Assembly (NCBI GenBank): GCA_948474755.1
Contig: CAOLHI010001315.1
Location: 248,001-312,000 of the forward strand
Direction: 5' to 3'
Origin: Ctenosaura bakeri
Taxonomy: Eukaryota > Chordata > Lepidosauria > Squamata > Iguanidae
DNA: 64,000 bases
Positions 1 to 13,000 of this stretch are shown in pieces; the first letter of the stretch is position 1, and every line of letters starts with the position of its first letter. Under the pieces are notes generated by a model. That model was given only the letters and a program-made list of their open reading frames with translations, made no database searches and was not told the origin of the DNA. The translations under genes were made by a program, and so were the position numbers.

Positions 1-147
1 TGCCTGAGGCATAAGCTCTGCTAAGCCCTGGCATGTTCCTCTGCATTTCCTGCTCAAGATTCCTGACCTGCACCCTCTGTTCCGGCCCGTTTGGCACAAC
101 CTTGATTCCTCCCTGACCCAAGGATCCAAAGGCAGCCTCAAACTTAC

Positions 148-193
148 ATTTTCAATCGTAGCCGATGGAGAAGTGAGAGTGATCTCCTTTGTC
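148..193 (-). CDS. Gene A, exon 12 (C-terminal barrel strand)
   Basis: 46 nt, acceptor ATCTTCCAG, donor GTAAGT, phase 2 in and 0 out. It encodes TKEITLTSPSATIEN, resembling the family strand 'L-x-L-x-S-S-x-I-G-x'. The remaining C-terminal exons of the gene should lie left of the window. Confidence 0.72.
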
Positions 194-3100
194 CTGGAAG
201 ATTAAGATAAGGAAGTTAAATCCGTGCAGGAGTCCATCCACACACGTCAACCTGACCAACACCCCGAATTCTATTTGCTTCCTTCCTCTTGTCCCCATCC
301 CACTCCTCTCACCACCATGCCATCATGAACTCACCTGCTCTTGTCTGATTTCAGAAGCTAAGCAGGGCTAGGCCTGGCTGGTACATAGACAGGAGATGCC
401 CAAGGCATGCCAGTGATCTCTAGGTTTGGCTGGGAAATAAATCCTGGAGAACTAGAGCCCTTTCCAGACGTGGGGGGGGATGCCCGAACACACTACTCAC
501 CAGATTTTTCCGTCAGGACGAAGAGCAGTGCGAGCTCGTCGCTCCACGCTGCTCCGGCGTCCAAAATGGTGGTTTCCGGTTGGTGGAGGCTCTCCACCAA
601 CCGGAGAAGCTCGCCAGCTGAAAACCTGCCCGGAAGATCTGCACTTACACGCACCTGCACTTACACGCACCTGCAAATATGCTCCAGAGCTGGGCAACGG
701 AGTGGCACGGGGTTGCGCACTCCGTGCTTTTTAAAAACCTCTAAAAAGAGGTTTTTAAAAAACATGCCGCGCGACCAGTTTCGGTCACTCCTGCGTGGAC
801 TGAGGTATGGAACTACGAAAAGTAGTCCGACCCAGTCCACTCCACGGTGCAGAAGACCTCCATCGGAGGTCGCTCTGCACCGTTTTAATAGCCCGATGCG
901 GAAAGGGCCCATAGCTGCCGGTTAGAGATGGTAATACTAATGGTGAACTAACAGGCAGCTGCTTTCTCTCTTCCCTAGGTATGAATTCTACAAACGGAAA
1001 TTCATAATACGTCTCCTTTGTCTGGCTGAAATTCCCCATCATATTTTCCTCCTTACAGTTCACTTCAAATTCTTTCCTAAAGGATCCCCACCTTTCTTGT
1101 TGAAGACCCCTTAAAAGTATCTGCTTACTTCTTTTTCCCCAGCTGAGTGGAACATGCAAGATGTTCTCCTGTACTTGCAACTTACTCATCTCCCCAGAGG
1201 TTGGGATGGCTCTCCCTCCTTGCCCCCCTGCATCAGCAAGTGAAAACATTATTGGGCTACCAAGCTTTTGGAAACTGAAGGGTGGGGGCTTTTAATGATA
1301 TGAGGCATTAAAACTTTAAAATCTATTTAAAAGTCTATGCAAAAAGTTTTAGCTTTATAAATTGTTTGATTGCATTTTAAATAACTTTTATATTTATACC
1401 TTCATCAAAGTTTTTGTGTAGTTTTTAATTTGTATTGTTTTTAAATACAGCAGTCCCTCCTCTTATCCATTCCAAGTCCACCAGTCTTGGAATACATAAT
1501 AGCAAAACCTAAGTATACTACATTTTTTCCTATGCATACATACCAGGCAGTAGTCTATGCAGCCTGAACATGGTAGAGAAAAGGATAATTCAGAGCCAAG
1601 GCAGGGTAGAGTAGGGCACCCAAGAGTTCATCGTGCTACTCAAAACAGTGTGTGATTTAAAACTTATGAATTGTTTATTTCTGGAATCTTTGCATTTAAT
1701 ATGGAGGGCAACCAAAATGGTGAAGAGTCAGGAAGCCATGAAGCCCTCTGAGGAGTGGCTGAGGGAGGTGAGGATGCTTAGTCTGCAGAAGAAAAGGCTA
1801 AGAGAGGACATGATAGCCATATTTAAATATTTGGAGGGATGTCATGCCAAGGAGGGAGCAGGTTTGTTTTCCACTGCTCCAGAGACCAGGACAAGGAGCA
1901 ATGGATTCAACCTGCAGGAAAGGAGATTCCACCTGAACCTCAGGAAGAACTTCTTGATGGTCAGAGCTGTCCAGCAGTGGAATCTGCTGCTGCCTTCATG
2001 GAGTGTGGTAGAGTCTCCTTCTTTGGAGGTTTTTAAGCAGAGGCTGGATGGCCATCCTTCGGGAATGCTTTGATGGGTGTCCTGCATAGCAGGGAGTTGG
2101 ACTCAATTGCCCCTGAGGTCTCTTCCAACTCTTTGATTCTACAATATTTTTGGACCATGGTTGAAAGCAGGTAACTGAAACCACAGAAAGCAAAGCTGCT
2201 GCTGAGCAAGGGGACTACTATATGGTACTAGGCACCTTGACTCCCACTATTGGGAGAAGGCAGGACATAAATGAATAAAATGTGTTATTGTTGTCGTTGA
2301 GTCAAAATCAGCCCAGTATTGTTAACTCTGGCTTGTAGGAGTAGCTCTCCAGATTTTTCAGGTGCCTGGACACAGCTCTGTCCTCCTCACCCCCAACCCC
2401 AGCCATAAAGGGGTAGCAGGGAGTGCCAAGAAGTCATCCAGGTTGACTTGCACAGCTGGGGAAAATGCACAAACTTCACTCTCCAGCACAAGTCCACCAG
2501 CAGAGTTTTGCACTCTACCAATGCTAAGATCCCAGCCATTTGGACATTGGCACATTGACACAGTGAAGGCATTTTTTTTTTAAGGCTTTGCACTTTAAAC
2601 ATAAAAACAATCATGGACTTGGAAGAAATCCAGGAGGCCTCCCCTTCAGGAGGGGGCTTCTTCAACAAGATGACCAGAATCCCCAGTACAGTACCTGACA
2701 GATTCTATTTTGATTTTCAGTTTTTCATTTTGCACTTCAAAATTGGTGTCCCATTCCTGGACCTGCAATTGGACAATAGAAAAGAGGTTCAGTGAACAAG
2801 CTGCCCTAGACTCTTCACAAGTCAGAAGAGGGTCAGTGAGCAAGTGACATGGCCATTAAACGAGAAAAGTCATAAGAACACAAGTTGGCTTTTTTTTCCC
2901 TCTGGATTTTGCTGTGTGCCCACATAAAATCAAAGTTCGATTTATTTTGCACCTATTTGTAACAGTGAACACCAGATGTCTAAATTGTAACATTGAGATG
3001 ATTTTTGGAGAAGCAGACAGAAAGGGGGCAAGGGTGAAAAAGAGTCTGTCATGCACCCCAAAAATTGCTAAAGTTATTGTCATGAGCAGAACAACATCCA

Positions 3101-3999
3101 GGCTTAGACCAGGGCTGAGATTCGACACTGGTGTTGCATAGCTTGGCTCTCCACACAGGCCAGAGCTGTACACTGGTTATACCATGCAACCCATGCATTG
3201 AATGTTGAATGGCATGGTCCATTACTGAAAGAAAACCAAAGGTGCAACCAAATGCACACATGTGGACCTATTCACAACTGCAAGTGCGTCAACATCTAGA
3301 TGCCTAATGATACCTCAACTGCAACTCTGCTAATATTACACTCACAGAGCTACATGACAGCTGCACAACAACTGATGAGTAAATACCAACACTGTGCAGC
3401 TGAATGCACAACTGAATGGGTATCTTCCTGTGAAACACACACCCGTGTGTAATGGCACTGAAATGGCACACAAGTTGACTTCCACAACCTTGTACTGAAT
3501 GGGGAGATTCCTCATCAGACAAACATGTCCTGCTGCTTGTTGTGGGGCATGGGAGACAGGAAGTGGGTTGTGGGCAAAAGAAGTCAAGAACCATTGCATG
3601 TTTTGTCAAGGAGATGCATGTTAAGTGTGTACCATTTCCAAGGAAGCGAGCTTTTCACCCCCTTCATCTGCGATGAAGTCGACAGTGGAGTGGACCCTCA
3701 TCCAGCTTTCCTGTGATCCCACATGATGTGTGACCGTTTCTTTAGGTCGTATTTCTGCCTTCACACCTTTTGATGTCCCTGAGATCTGTAGAAGTCAGCA
3801 TGCAGTTAACAGGAATGATGTAAGGAAGCCAACAAACCATGGTGCCCCTTCCTACCATTTCAGGATAAGGTACCTCAACCCCGCATTCTAGAAACAGAAA
3901 TTTGTGTAGACGCTCTTGAACTTGATCTCCAAGTCTATTTCTCCTCCTTTTATTCATTGATCTATTGCCACTGGTCTCATCTTTGCCAAAGCTCTTTGC

Positions 4000-4062
<63 letters not shown>

Positions 4063-7000
4063 CATTACTCCCAAACAAAGTATGCTCACAGGATCAATTG
4101 CTGAGTGGCAAGTCAACACATAGGTAAAACCCATCGTTTGGGACTAATGATGGAATTCAATCCAGTATTAAAGAAGGCACCCAAGTCCTTCTAACTGTGT
4201 ACCCAATGCTGTCCTCTCACCACTAAACAACTGTCATTTGCCCCAACATTTAAGAAGCAGAGCATCATTCATGGACTGAAAGGGCTTGGGTTCACTTTGC
4301 TATTTGTTTTTTAGAAAATGCCCCTGTGGTAGGCTGAATTGCTGGAAGTTTGGCAAGAAGTTTGGCTTTCTCATCCATCCTATGTCATTGTTATGATGCA
4401 CAGACAGACACAGAGGGAGTTGGCCCTTGCATTTCACAGGTTTCCCTTTTGCGAATTTGACTATTCATTACTGTGTATCTCCTTCCCCCTCTCTGTCTTT
4501 CAGGACGTGAAGTGAGAGAGGGTAGGGGTTGGGCCGTTGGAAAATGGGAGATGGATGCCATGAACATTTGGGGATGTGTCAGGATGGAGGGGAGCAAGTC
4601 TTGACCACTCCTCCACAGCAGAATGCTGAATGAGGTGGTGTTGCATGAAACCAACAAACCAAGGCTATTTCCACACTAGCCTGTTACAGTGCTGTTATTC
4701 CACTTTCAACACCCTATGGAATCCTGGGGTTTGCAGTTTAGGGAGGGGCCTTTGAGGATGGCCTTTGAGGTCCCTCTCTAAACTGCAAAGCCCAGAATTC
4801 CATAGGATATTGAAAGTGAAATAATAGCACCATAATAGTCTAGTGCAGAAATGGCCCAAATGTCACCTCTACAAGTGTTCAGGTCTTTCAACGGCCCTGA
4901 GAGTGGCCAGATGTAGGCCATTTCCACACTAGCCTGTTATAGCACGATGATTCCACTTGCAACATCCTCTGGAATCCTAGGGTTTGCAGTTTCGGGAGGG
5001 GCTAGCTGGCCCCTCCCGAAACTGCAAACCCCAGGATTCCAGAAGATGTTGCAAGTGGAATCATCGCGCTATAACAGGCTAGTGTGGAAATGGCCATAGT
5101 CATTCATCTAAACGCACTTGTTGGGTCCAACAAGAGGAGACTCATTAAATCAATGGGAACGTGGTGACCTAAGACTTAAACTCTACTTATTCATAGCATA
5201 GACTCTTTTGGGGAATATCAAGCATGTTTATTTTCTAAAGAACTGTTCTGCAAGTCAACTTACCGTTGAGATCATTTCTGCCAGCTTGTCAGTAGTGAGT
5301 GATGGAAACTGCCAATGAGGGTGAGAAAAAAAAACATGTTAAGAATGGAAAACTGAAGTATCTGAAACAAAGCAGAAGCCCACAGAGAACATTCCTCCAT
5401 CCAGAAGTAGGAGTGGAAACTTCAAAAAGCAATTTGAAGTGATGATAGCAGGAATTATTATTTTGGGGGTACAGCTTGTAAATGGTGTGACAACCATGGC
5501 TGCTGGCCAGAGAATTCTGGGACCTGTTGTGAAACAAGGAGCTGGGCCGGCCTGGGTAAAGCCGGCTAATCATAGCTCATGGAGTGCTGTTGGGGGGAAA
5601 GGGGATGACCTGGAGACTTGTTTGCAAAACAGTTAGGCAGGGCCAGTAAGACACAGAGATAGGACCAGGTAGAAAATGAGATAAGGTCAGTTAGAAATAG
5701 ACAAAGGCTAGTTAGGAAAAGAGAAATGGAGGAACAGGTTTTGGGGAGCTGAGAATATGAAAAGAGTTCAGTGAGAAGTGTTGCTTTATCTGAAACTAAA
5801 GTTGTAGGCTGTACTATATGCGAAATCATTGAATCCTAGAGTTGGAAGAGACCCCAGGGGCCATCCAGTCCAACCCTTTAAGTCATGCAGGAACCCACAT
5901 CAAAGCATTCCCAATGGATGGCCATCCAACCTCTGCTTAAAAACCTCCAAAGAAGGAGGAGACTCCACCACACTCCATGGAGGCAGCAGCAGATTCCACG
6001 GCCAGACAGCTCTGGCCATCAGGAATTTCCTTCTGAGGTTCAAGTGGAATCTCCTTTCCTGTAGTTTGAATCCATTGCTCCTTGTCTTGTGTCCAACTGC
6101 TCTTATGGTCAGGAATTTCTTCCTAATGTTTAGGTGGAATCTCTTTCAATGCACTTTGAAGCCTATGAAGTTTGCTCCATTGTGTCCTAGTTTCTGGAGC
6201 AGCAGAAAAGAAGCTTGCTACACTCTCCATATGACATCCCTCCAAAGATTTAAACATGGCTTTGATGCCAACTCTTAACCTTCTCTTCTCCAGGCTACAT
6301 GCCATTTGGAGGTTTTTAAACAGACCAGATGACCATCTGTTGATAGTGCTTGGATTATATCTTCCTGCATGGCAGAAGGGGCTTGGACTGGATGCTCCGA
6401 GGTCTCTTCCAACTTCAGGAGTGACCCCGGGTACTGAGATCAAAAAATATTCACTGTTATTCGTTTTCTAGGCATTCTGGAACCCTGACTGGAAAGAATA
6501 ACAGAGAACTAGCAATCTGTACTTCCTGAAGTATTATGGGAAATTAATCCACGCAGAAACCCCTGTGAGTTTTGTGTGGAATTGCTGGGTTTTTTGCAAA
6601 AACACTACTTTTTCACCCAAAAAAAAAAAAAAATCCATAGGTGGGCACAGGATAAAAGGTGGAATCCCTAATTAAAGTGTGAATTGAAATAATGGACCAA
6701 CTGCAATATTGTCTGCATACAGAATTAAGAGGTTATTTACTTCATTGGAAATAGACCACAGATAAGGAAGTTAGTAGGAAAGGATCAATGCATCTAGTTC
6801 ATTATTAAAAAGCTAAAACATACTATTCAATGGCAATTTTGTTAGAAGGGGGAGGAGAGACACATTAAATGTCAGTTTATTAAAAGGAGTAAAACTGGAA
6901 AGTATCTCCATTATTTTAAAGCTTTCACACCCATGTCTTTTATGAACTTTGGAGAAAAGAAAACAGCTGCATGAATTTTTGAAAACCCCATTTCTCATCC

Positions 7001-10000
7001 GTTCCCACGCCCACTCAAAAAAAAACCTTTTCTTGTTGTGTGCCTTCAAGTCTTTTCTGACTTATGAAGACTCTATGGTAGACTTATTACAGGGATTTCT
7101 AGGGGCTGAGAGAGTGTGATGTGCCCAAGGTCACTCTGTGGATTCCCAAGGCTGAACAGAGGATCAAACTGTGGTCTCCAGGATCATATTCTGAAACACT
7201 TAAACCACTGCACTATGCTGGTTTCTCTTCTTCTTCTTACTCCTACCATTTCTTAAATTGGCTTATTTCTTACAATGGTCCTAGCAACATTCTCAACAGT
7301 TTCCTGAGAGAAGTAAGACCTTTTGTATGGGGTGTAGCGTAAAATACAGCACAACAGCCTAAACTCAAGGAAGATCATCCCCTTTCCAAACTGCCCTTGC
7401 TAGTTCTTGCTTTGAAATGTTTTAAACTTGGAATAAACTAAACTATTATACTTTAATCATAGGCCATTTCCACACTAATCTGTTATAGTACTATTATTCC
7501 ACTTTCAACATCCTATGGAATCCTGGGGTTTGCAGTTTAGGGAGGGGCCTTTGAGGATGGCCTTTGAGGCCCCTCCCTAAACTGCAAAGCCCAGGATTCC
7601 ATAGGAGGTTGAAAGTGCAATAATAGCACTATGGCCATTTCCACACAAGGCTGTTACAGCACTTTCCCCTTTCAGCATCCTGTGGAATCCCGGGGTTTGC
7701 AGTTTAGGGAGGGTCCTTTGAAGTGCATGGACAGCCTTTGAGGCCCCTCCCTAAACTGCAAACCCCAGGATTCCATAGGATGTTGAAAGTGGAATAAAAG
7801 CACTATAACAGTCTGGTGCGGAAATGGACTTAAACTAAAATCAGTGGTTTGGATCTTGTGACCTGAACACTGTAATTCTGCAACACCAAGGGGCTAGTTT
7901 AGCAAAAACCCAAGAAAACTAAATTTTGGGTAATGAACCAGCTGGGAAATATAAAAATGTTTGGCTCTTTTGCTCAGTCCCTTATTTGGTTAATCAATAA
8001 CCTAAAAAATAATTTAACTCCGAGTTGTTCATCCTCAAACTGCAACTTAGGTCAATCAGTTAAACACAAATATATTTAAACTGCCAACGGATTAATAACT
8101 ACTTTGAACTAGTTTGTTCCTGTGTCTGAAACAGACCCATGCAGTCAATACGCAGCCAGGTCCTGGGAATCTCTGCTCACCTGGGCTTTGCTGGCATCAC
8201 AACTAAAGTCATCATTGAATAATTCCATCAAAGCATCCAAGAGATTTGGAAAGATGATGATTTGAGTGACACTCTCCTCCTTCGGTGGCAAGTCCGCAGG
8301 GATTTCTGTAGGCGCGGGAATCTCAATCTTGTCTCCATGTTTGTTATGGAGGATAACCTGAAAGAGGAGGAAGGAATGTTGAAGATGGGATTTCGAAAGC
8401 AACCAAAGAACATGCTCAGCCAGGTCTTTACACGGTGTGGGGCGCAACACCCAGGTCAAACGTACCACCTTGTCTTTTCATCTTACTTTCTCTGGCCATT
8501 TCCACACAAGACTGTCATGGTTGTACTATTCCACTATCAACATCCTATGGAATCCTAAGGTTTGCAGTTTAGGGACGAGCCTTTAGAATTAGGGAGAGGT
8601 CTTTAGAATTAGAATTCTCAACCTCCATCTTTGAGGCCCCTCCCTAAACCACAAACCCCAGGATTCCATAGGATGTTGAAAGTGGAATAATAACACTATA
8701 ACAGTCTAGTGTGGAAATGACCTCTGCGTCTTGGAGGCAGCTGGTGGATTCCTTGTAAGTGGGGTGACAGCTAAACTTCAAGTTTACTCAGAATTCTTAT
8801 TCCAAAGGATGGCATCTTGGACTGTCCTGTCATATTTCCACCAACCAGCATAAACTTTGCTTCACCGGGGATGGTGAGAATTGCAGCATGCTACGCTTGT
8901 GATCCGGCACCAGAAACATCAATGCGTGACTTTACAATGACAGGGCTGCATTGTTGATCTAATATACAAGCGTACTAGTGAATTGCAACGATGCAACATG
9001 CAACCTGTCCTGATGTGCAATGTGTCCTGACGCACAACCTGTCCCATTGTCCATTGGGAGACATTGTGCGCCGGGACCACTGTAAAATAGTCATGTGGCT
9101 GCCTCCATTTGTGCACTGGCCCCAGAGGTTAGCTGGGCTTTGCCCCTTCTTGAGAACCCAAGCATTGCAGTTCACCTTTGCAATTTTTTTTATTATTATT
9201 ATTTATTTTTATCCCGCCTCTCCATATGGATCGAGGCGGCGAACAACTTACAAATAGCATGTATTTCTATACATGCAATGATGTAAATACCTAACTGCAT
9301 GCTAGCCAACTGGAAGGCACCACTCTGGAGAAAGCTCCAATACGGAACGGGATGTTGGTGACTCTTTTAAAAGCCTCTCTTGAATACTTTCATTTTACGC
9401 ACACACGCAAAGCAGGGGGACAGAGGAGGACATACAACTGTGCCATTGTTCGTCTGAGGAAAACTGCCTGAGTTTATGGAAAATGCAGGTTTTTTAATGT
9501 TATAACAATATGTGCAACTTTTTTCAGGAAAGTTGCACAGTTTCCTATCATTTGCAGGAAGAAAAAATCCCAAGTGTCTTGATACAACAGCAAGGGGAAA
9601 AAATGCCTTTTGCTCAACATCACTTGGGAAGTGGGAAAATCGATAATTTCTTCCTCTTGTAAACAATGCAATAAACCTTCAGATGGTGGGAAAGTAGGAC
9701 TATACTGCAGTCAATTCTATGTAGCCACGTGGGCCTCCCTACAACAGGCAAAGTAAACAGCAGCTGCCTCCAGAACCAATTGCTGAGCACGTGCAAACAG
9801 CAAAATAGAGAGAAAAGGGGAGAGCAGATAAGCCTATCTCACTATCTTCCTGCAGCATGTAAAAAAGCAACAGTCTAGAAGTCTGGGCCCCAAAATGGAA
9901 ATTGTTATAAACATGGGGGCTGGTGAAACAAAAAAATGATCCTGTATGCATTTTGTAAGAAGCCTTCTAAGGGATCTCTAGAAGGTTAAAAATCTTTTTG

Positions 10001-13000
10001 TCTACTTTTACATGGCACACTTGACCCAGTTGTTTCATTTCACATATTGTATGTGTTTTTGGTATTGCACACAAATTTTGCTAAGCCAAGTTGAAACGCT
10101 CTTCTTTGTGCCACAGGAACCCAACTGTATCCATTCCAAATTATTTTTGCCTCTTGTACAAAATTTTCTGCAATACCCAGATAAACTGGGGCCATTTCCG
10201 CACTGGACTGTTATAGCACTATTGTTCCACTTGCAACATCCTATGGAATCCTGGGGTTTACAGTTTAAGGAAGGGCTGGCAAATCCAGGATTCCATAGGA
10301 TGTTGCAAGTGGAACAATAGCGCTATAACCGTCCAATGCGGACATGGCCATAGACTTCCTTTACTGAAGTATACCTGTGCTAGTGATATAAATCTTTTCT
10401 GATTTCATTTTCACAAAGAATGTTGAAGGAATCCAGAGTTTTATAGCCCCACTGAATGAGAGTTTTACAAGTCTCAAGCTGTGGGTGGGGGGGAATCTCC
10501 TGGTTGATGGCCATTTTCTCTGGCCATTTCCGCACTAGACTGTTATAGTGCTATGATTCCACTTTCAACATCCTATGGAATCCTGGGATTTGTGGTTGAG
10601 GGAGGGGCCTCAAAGGCCTCCAGTTCCTCCTCTCCTCAAAGGCCCCTCCCTCAACTGCAAACCCCAGGATTCCATAGGAGGTTGAAAGTGGAATAATAGC
10701 ACTGTAGCAGGGTAGTGCAGAAACAGCCTCAGTTTGATGCTTCAACCTGTCAACAGATCCTTTCTGACTAAGGGTAGAAGAATTCATTGCCATTTTTTAC
10801 CATGCTAAACTATGCAAATATTAAAAGAGCTAGGCATGCTTACATCTAGGTACACGTTTATGTATTGCTCTGTTACTTCCGGTGAGACAGGAATTTTGTA
10901 TTGCATGTCTCCATGATCACCAATGGAGTATTTTGCTGTGAAAGGACAAAGACAATTATTTGCAACATAGAATTGTGCAACTGTAGTCTCCCTTAAATCT
11001 AGGATTGGAATCCTAAACTGCAAATCCCAGGATTCCATAGGACGTGGAAAGTGGAGTAATAGCACTATAACAGTCTAGTACAGAATTGGCCTGACTCTCT
11101 TTTGTGGGAGGTTTCTGAGCAGAAGATGGATAGCCATCAGTACACTATGGATTTCATATCAGGAAGCTGGACCAGATGGCTCTAGGAATCCCTTCCAGCT
11201 CTAAGATTCCATTAAGATTGAGGTGGTTCTTTCCTGGACGCATGGCAGAAGCATGTTGCTCCTTCCCTCCCAATGCAATATGGCCAGTTGTCACTAGGAT
11301 CTGAGCCCTGGATAAAAGTGAAGAGGTATTTTTTTAAAAAAAGTTACACCCTTTGTATGCTGGGAAAAGGCATGGGAGAGGCCAGGTAAAACTCACGGAA
11401 GGCATCCAACATTTTTTCTGCCATGACGACAACAACATCGTTTGCTGCTGGACACATCTGGAACAGAGAAAGAGGAAGAGAGAGCAAACATGGCAAGAGA
11501 AAAGAACTGCAGGTTCTCACAACCAAAGGGGAAGCACCACATCATGAGACTTACCATGCCTGGCAGGACTTTTTGAAGCGTAGAATTCAGAAACTTATTC
11601 ACTATCTTTGGAAGCATGCTGGAGGAGAAAAGAGACTTGGGTGAATTCAAAGAGTCAAGGAGGTTCAAATGTGAAGAGGTGTTACTCTGAGAACAACCAC
11701 CCAATCCTTGGGTCTGGATACGAGAAATCCTCAGCCAAAGTTCTTTTGGTTTTAAATTAGGGTGTGGAAAGTGTGGTCCATGGTCCATATTTAAGCCCAG
11801 GGGGTTAATTTTCTGCCCATGAAAGCCCTTGTGGAGACCACCCCATGTAAAAAAAAAATTGGCTGAAAAATGCCTGAAAAATACAACACCAATGTTCAAA
11901 CCAGCACAAAAAATGCGATTAATTTTATTTTTATTTTCTCCCAGAACTGACCAGAACGGTTTGACTTCCTTTCCTCCACTACACCAACCCACCACCTGCC
12001 AAAAATGTGGGAACCAGCTGCATTTTGGAACCAGAAGTGAAGTCATATCACTTCCTGTCCCATTGCATGGAGCCCACCTGATTTTACATGATACTGATTT
12101 GCAACCTATCCAGAAGAAAAGAAAGTACTGGGTCAGCTTTCATGTCGCTGGGCATATCTCTGAACATGATGTGACGTGGGTGTCAGGAGGTCTGAATCTT
12201 CCACCACGGCAGCAGACCACACAGGACAGCACACCCTGTCCCCTTGCTTGTGTGTATGCCCTCCAGAAGGAGGTCTTCCTACCTGCTTATTCCAGGATCA
12301 TATGGCTGCCCAAGAAGGACACCACCATTTACAAGAGTTCCAGAAGAATATAGTGATGTTGGAATGTGTTTAGAAGAAAGCAATGAGTACTGGGAACTGA
12401 ACTGAACTGAACTGAAGGATAGTTGTAGGAACTGAGTATGCTTAGCTTGGAGTAGAGAAAATAGAGAGGTGATAGGACAGCCATCTTCAACCTATCCGAA
12501 GGGAGGTCATGCAGAAGAGAGAGACGGAGCTGGTTTTCTGCTGCTCCAGAAACTAGAATATCAACCAATGGATTCACATTAAAAGAAAAGGGACTCCAGC
12601 TATACATTAGGAAAAACTTTCTGCCAGTAGGAACCGTTTGACAGTGGGACACACTGCCTGGAAAGGTGGTGGGACTCTCCCTCTTTGGAGGTCTATAAAA
12701 GAGGCTGGGTGGTCACCTTCCAGGAGTGCTCTAATTGTGCATTCCCATATAGTGGGGGTTGCCCTAAATACCCCTTACAATCCCCTCCAAATTCTATGAT
12801 CCTATGTTCTGATGGCTTAATGCAACTGAGAGGTAGACAGTTGAGGCTCTTACTTCTCTGTGGTGGTAAATCTGACCATTAAAGGTGGCATAGGATATGC
12901 TGAACTTTGTGTGTGTGGGGGGGGGTGGAAATAGGGTTTCAGCACCTTGAACAGCTTCAGTTCAAAGTTCAGATTAAAAGAGACTCAGCACCCCAGGGAC

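Noticed and set aside
311..415. A functional 5S rRNA gene
   Set aside because: Truncated and diverged, with no T-run terminator; better explained as a 5S-derived SINE.
3342..3599. Minus-strand frame with LPIQYKVVEVNLCAISVPL as the missing exon 10 of gene A
   Set aside because: Pattern is faintly BPIF-like, but the available acceptor and donor give the wrong phase at both ends and the DNA is a GCACA-rich dispersed repeat.
4000..4062. CRISPR-like regular repeat
   Set aside because: It is a simple GATA microsatellite without spacers.
4180..4330. Minus-strand segment with acceptor CCCTTTCAG and SMNDALLLKCWGK as gene A exon 10
   Set aside because: A stop codon occurs before the donor.
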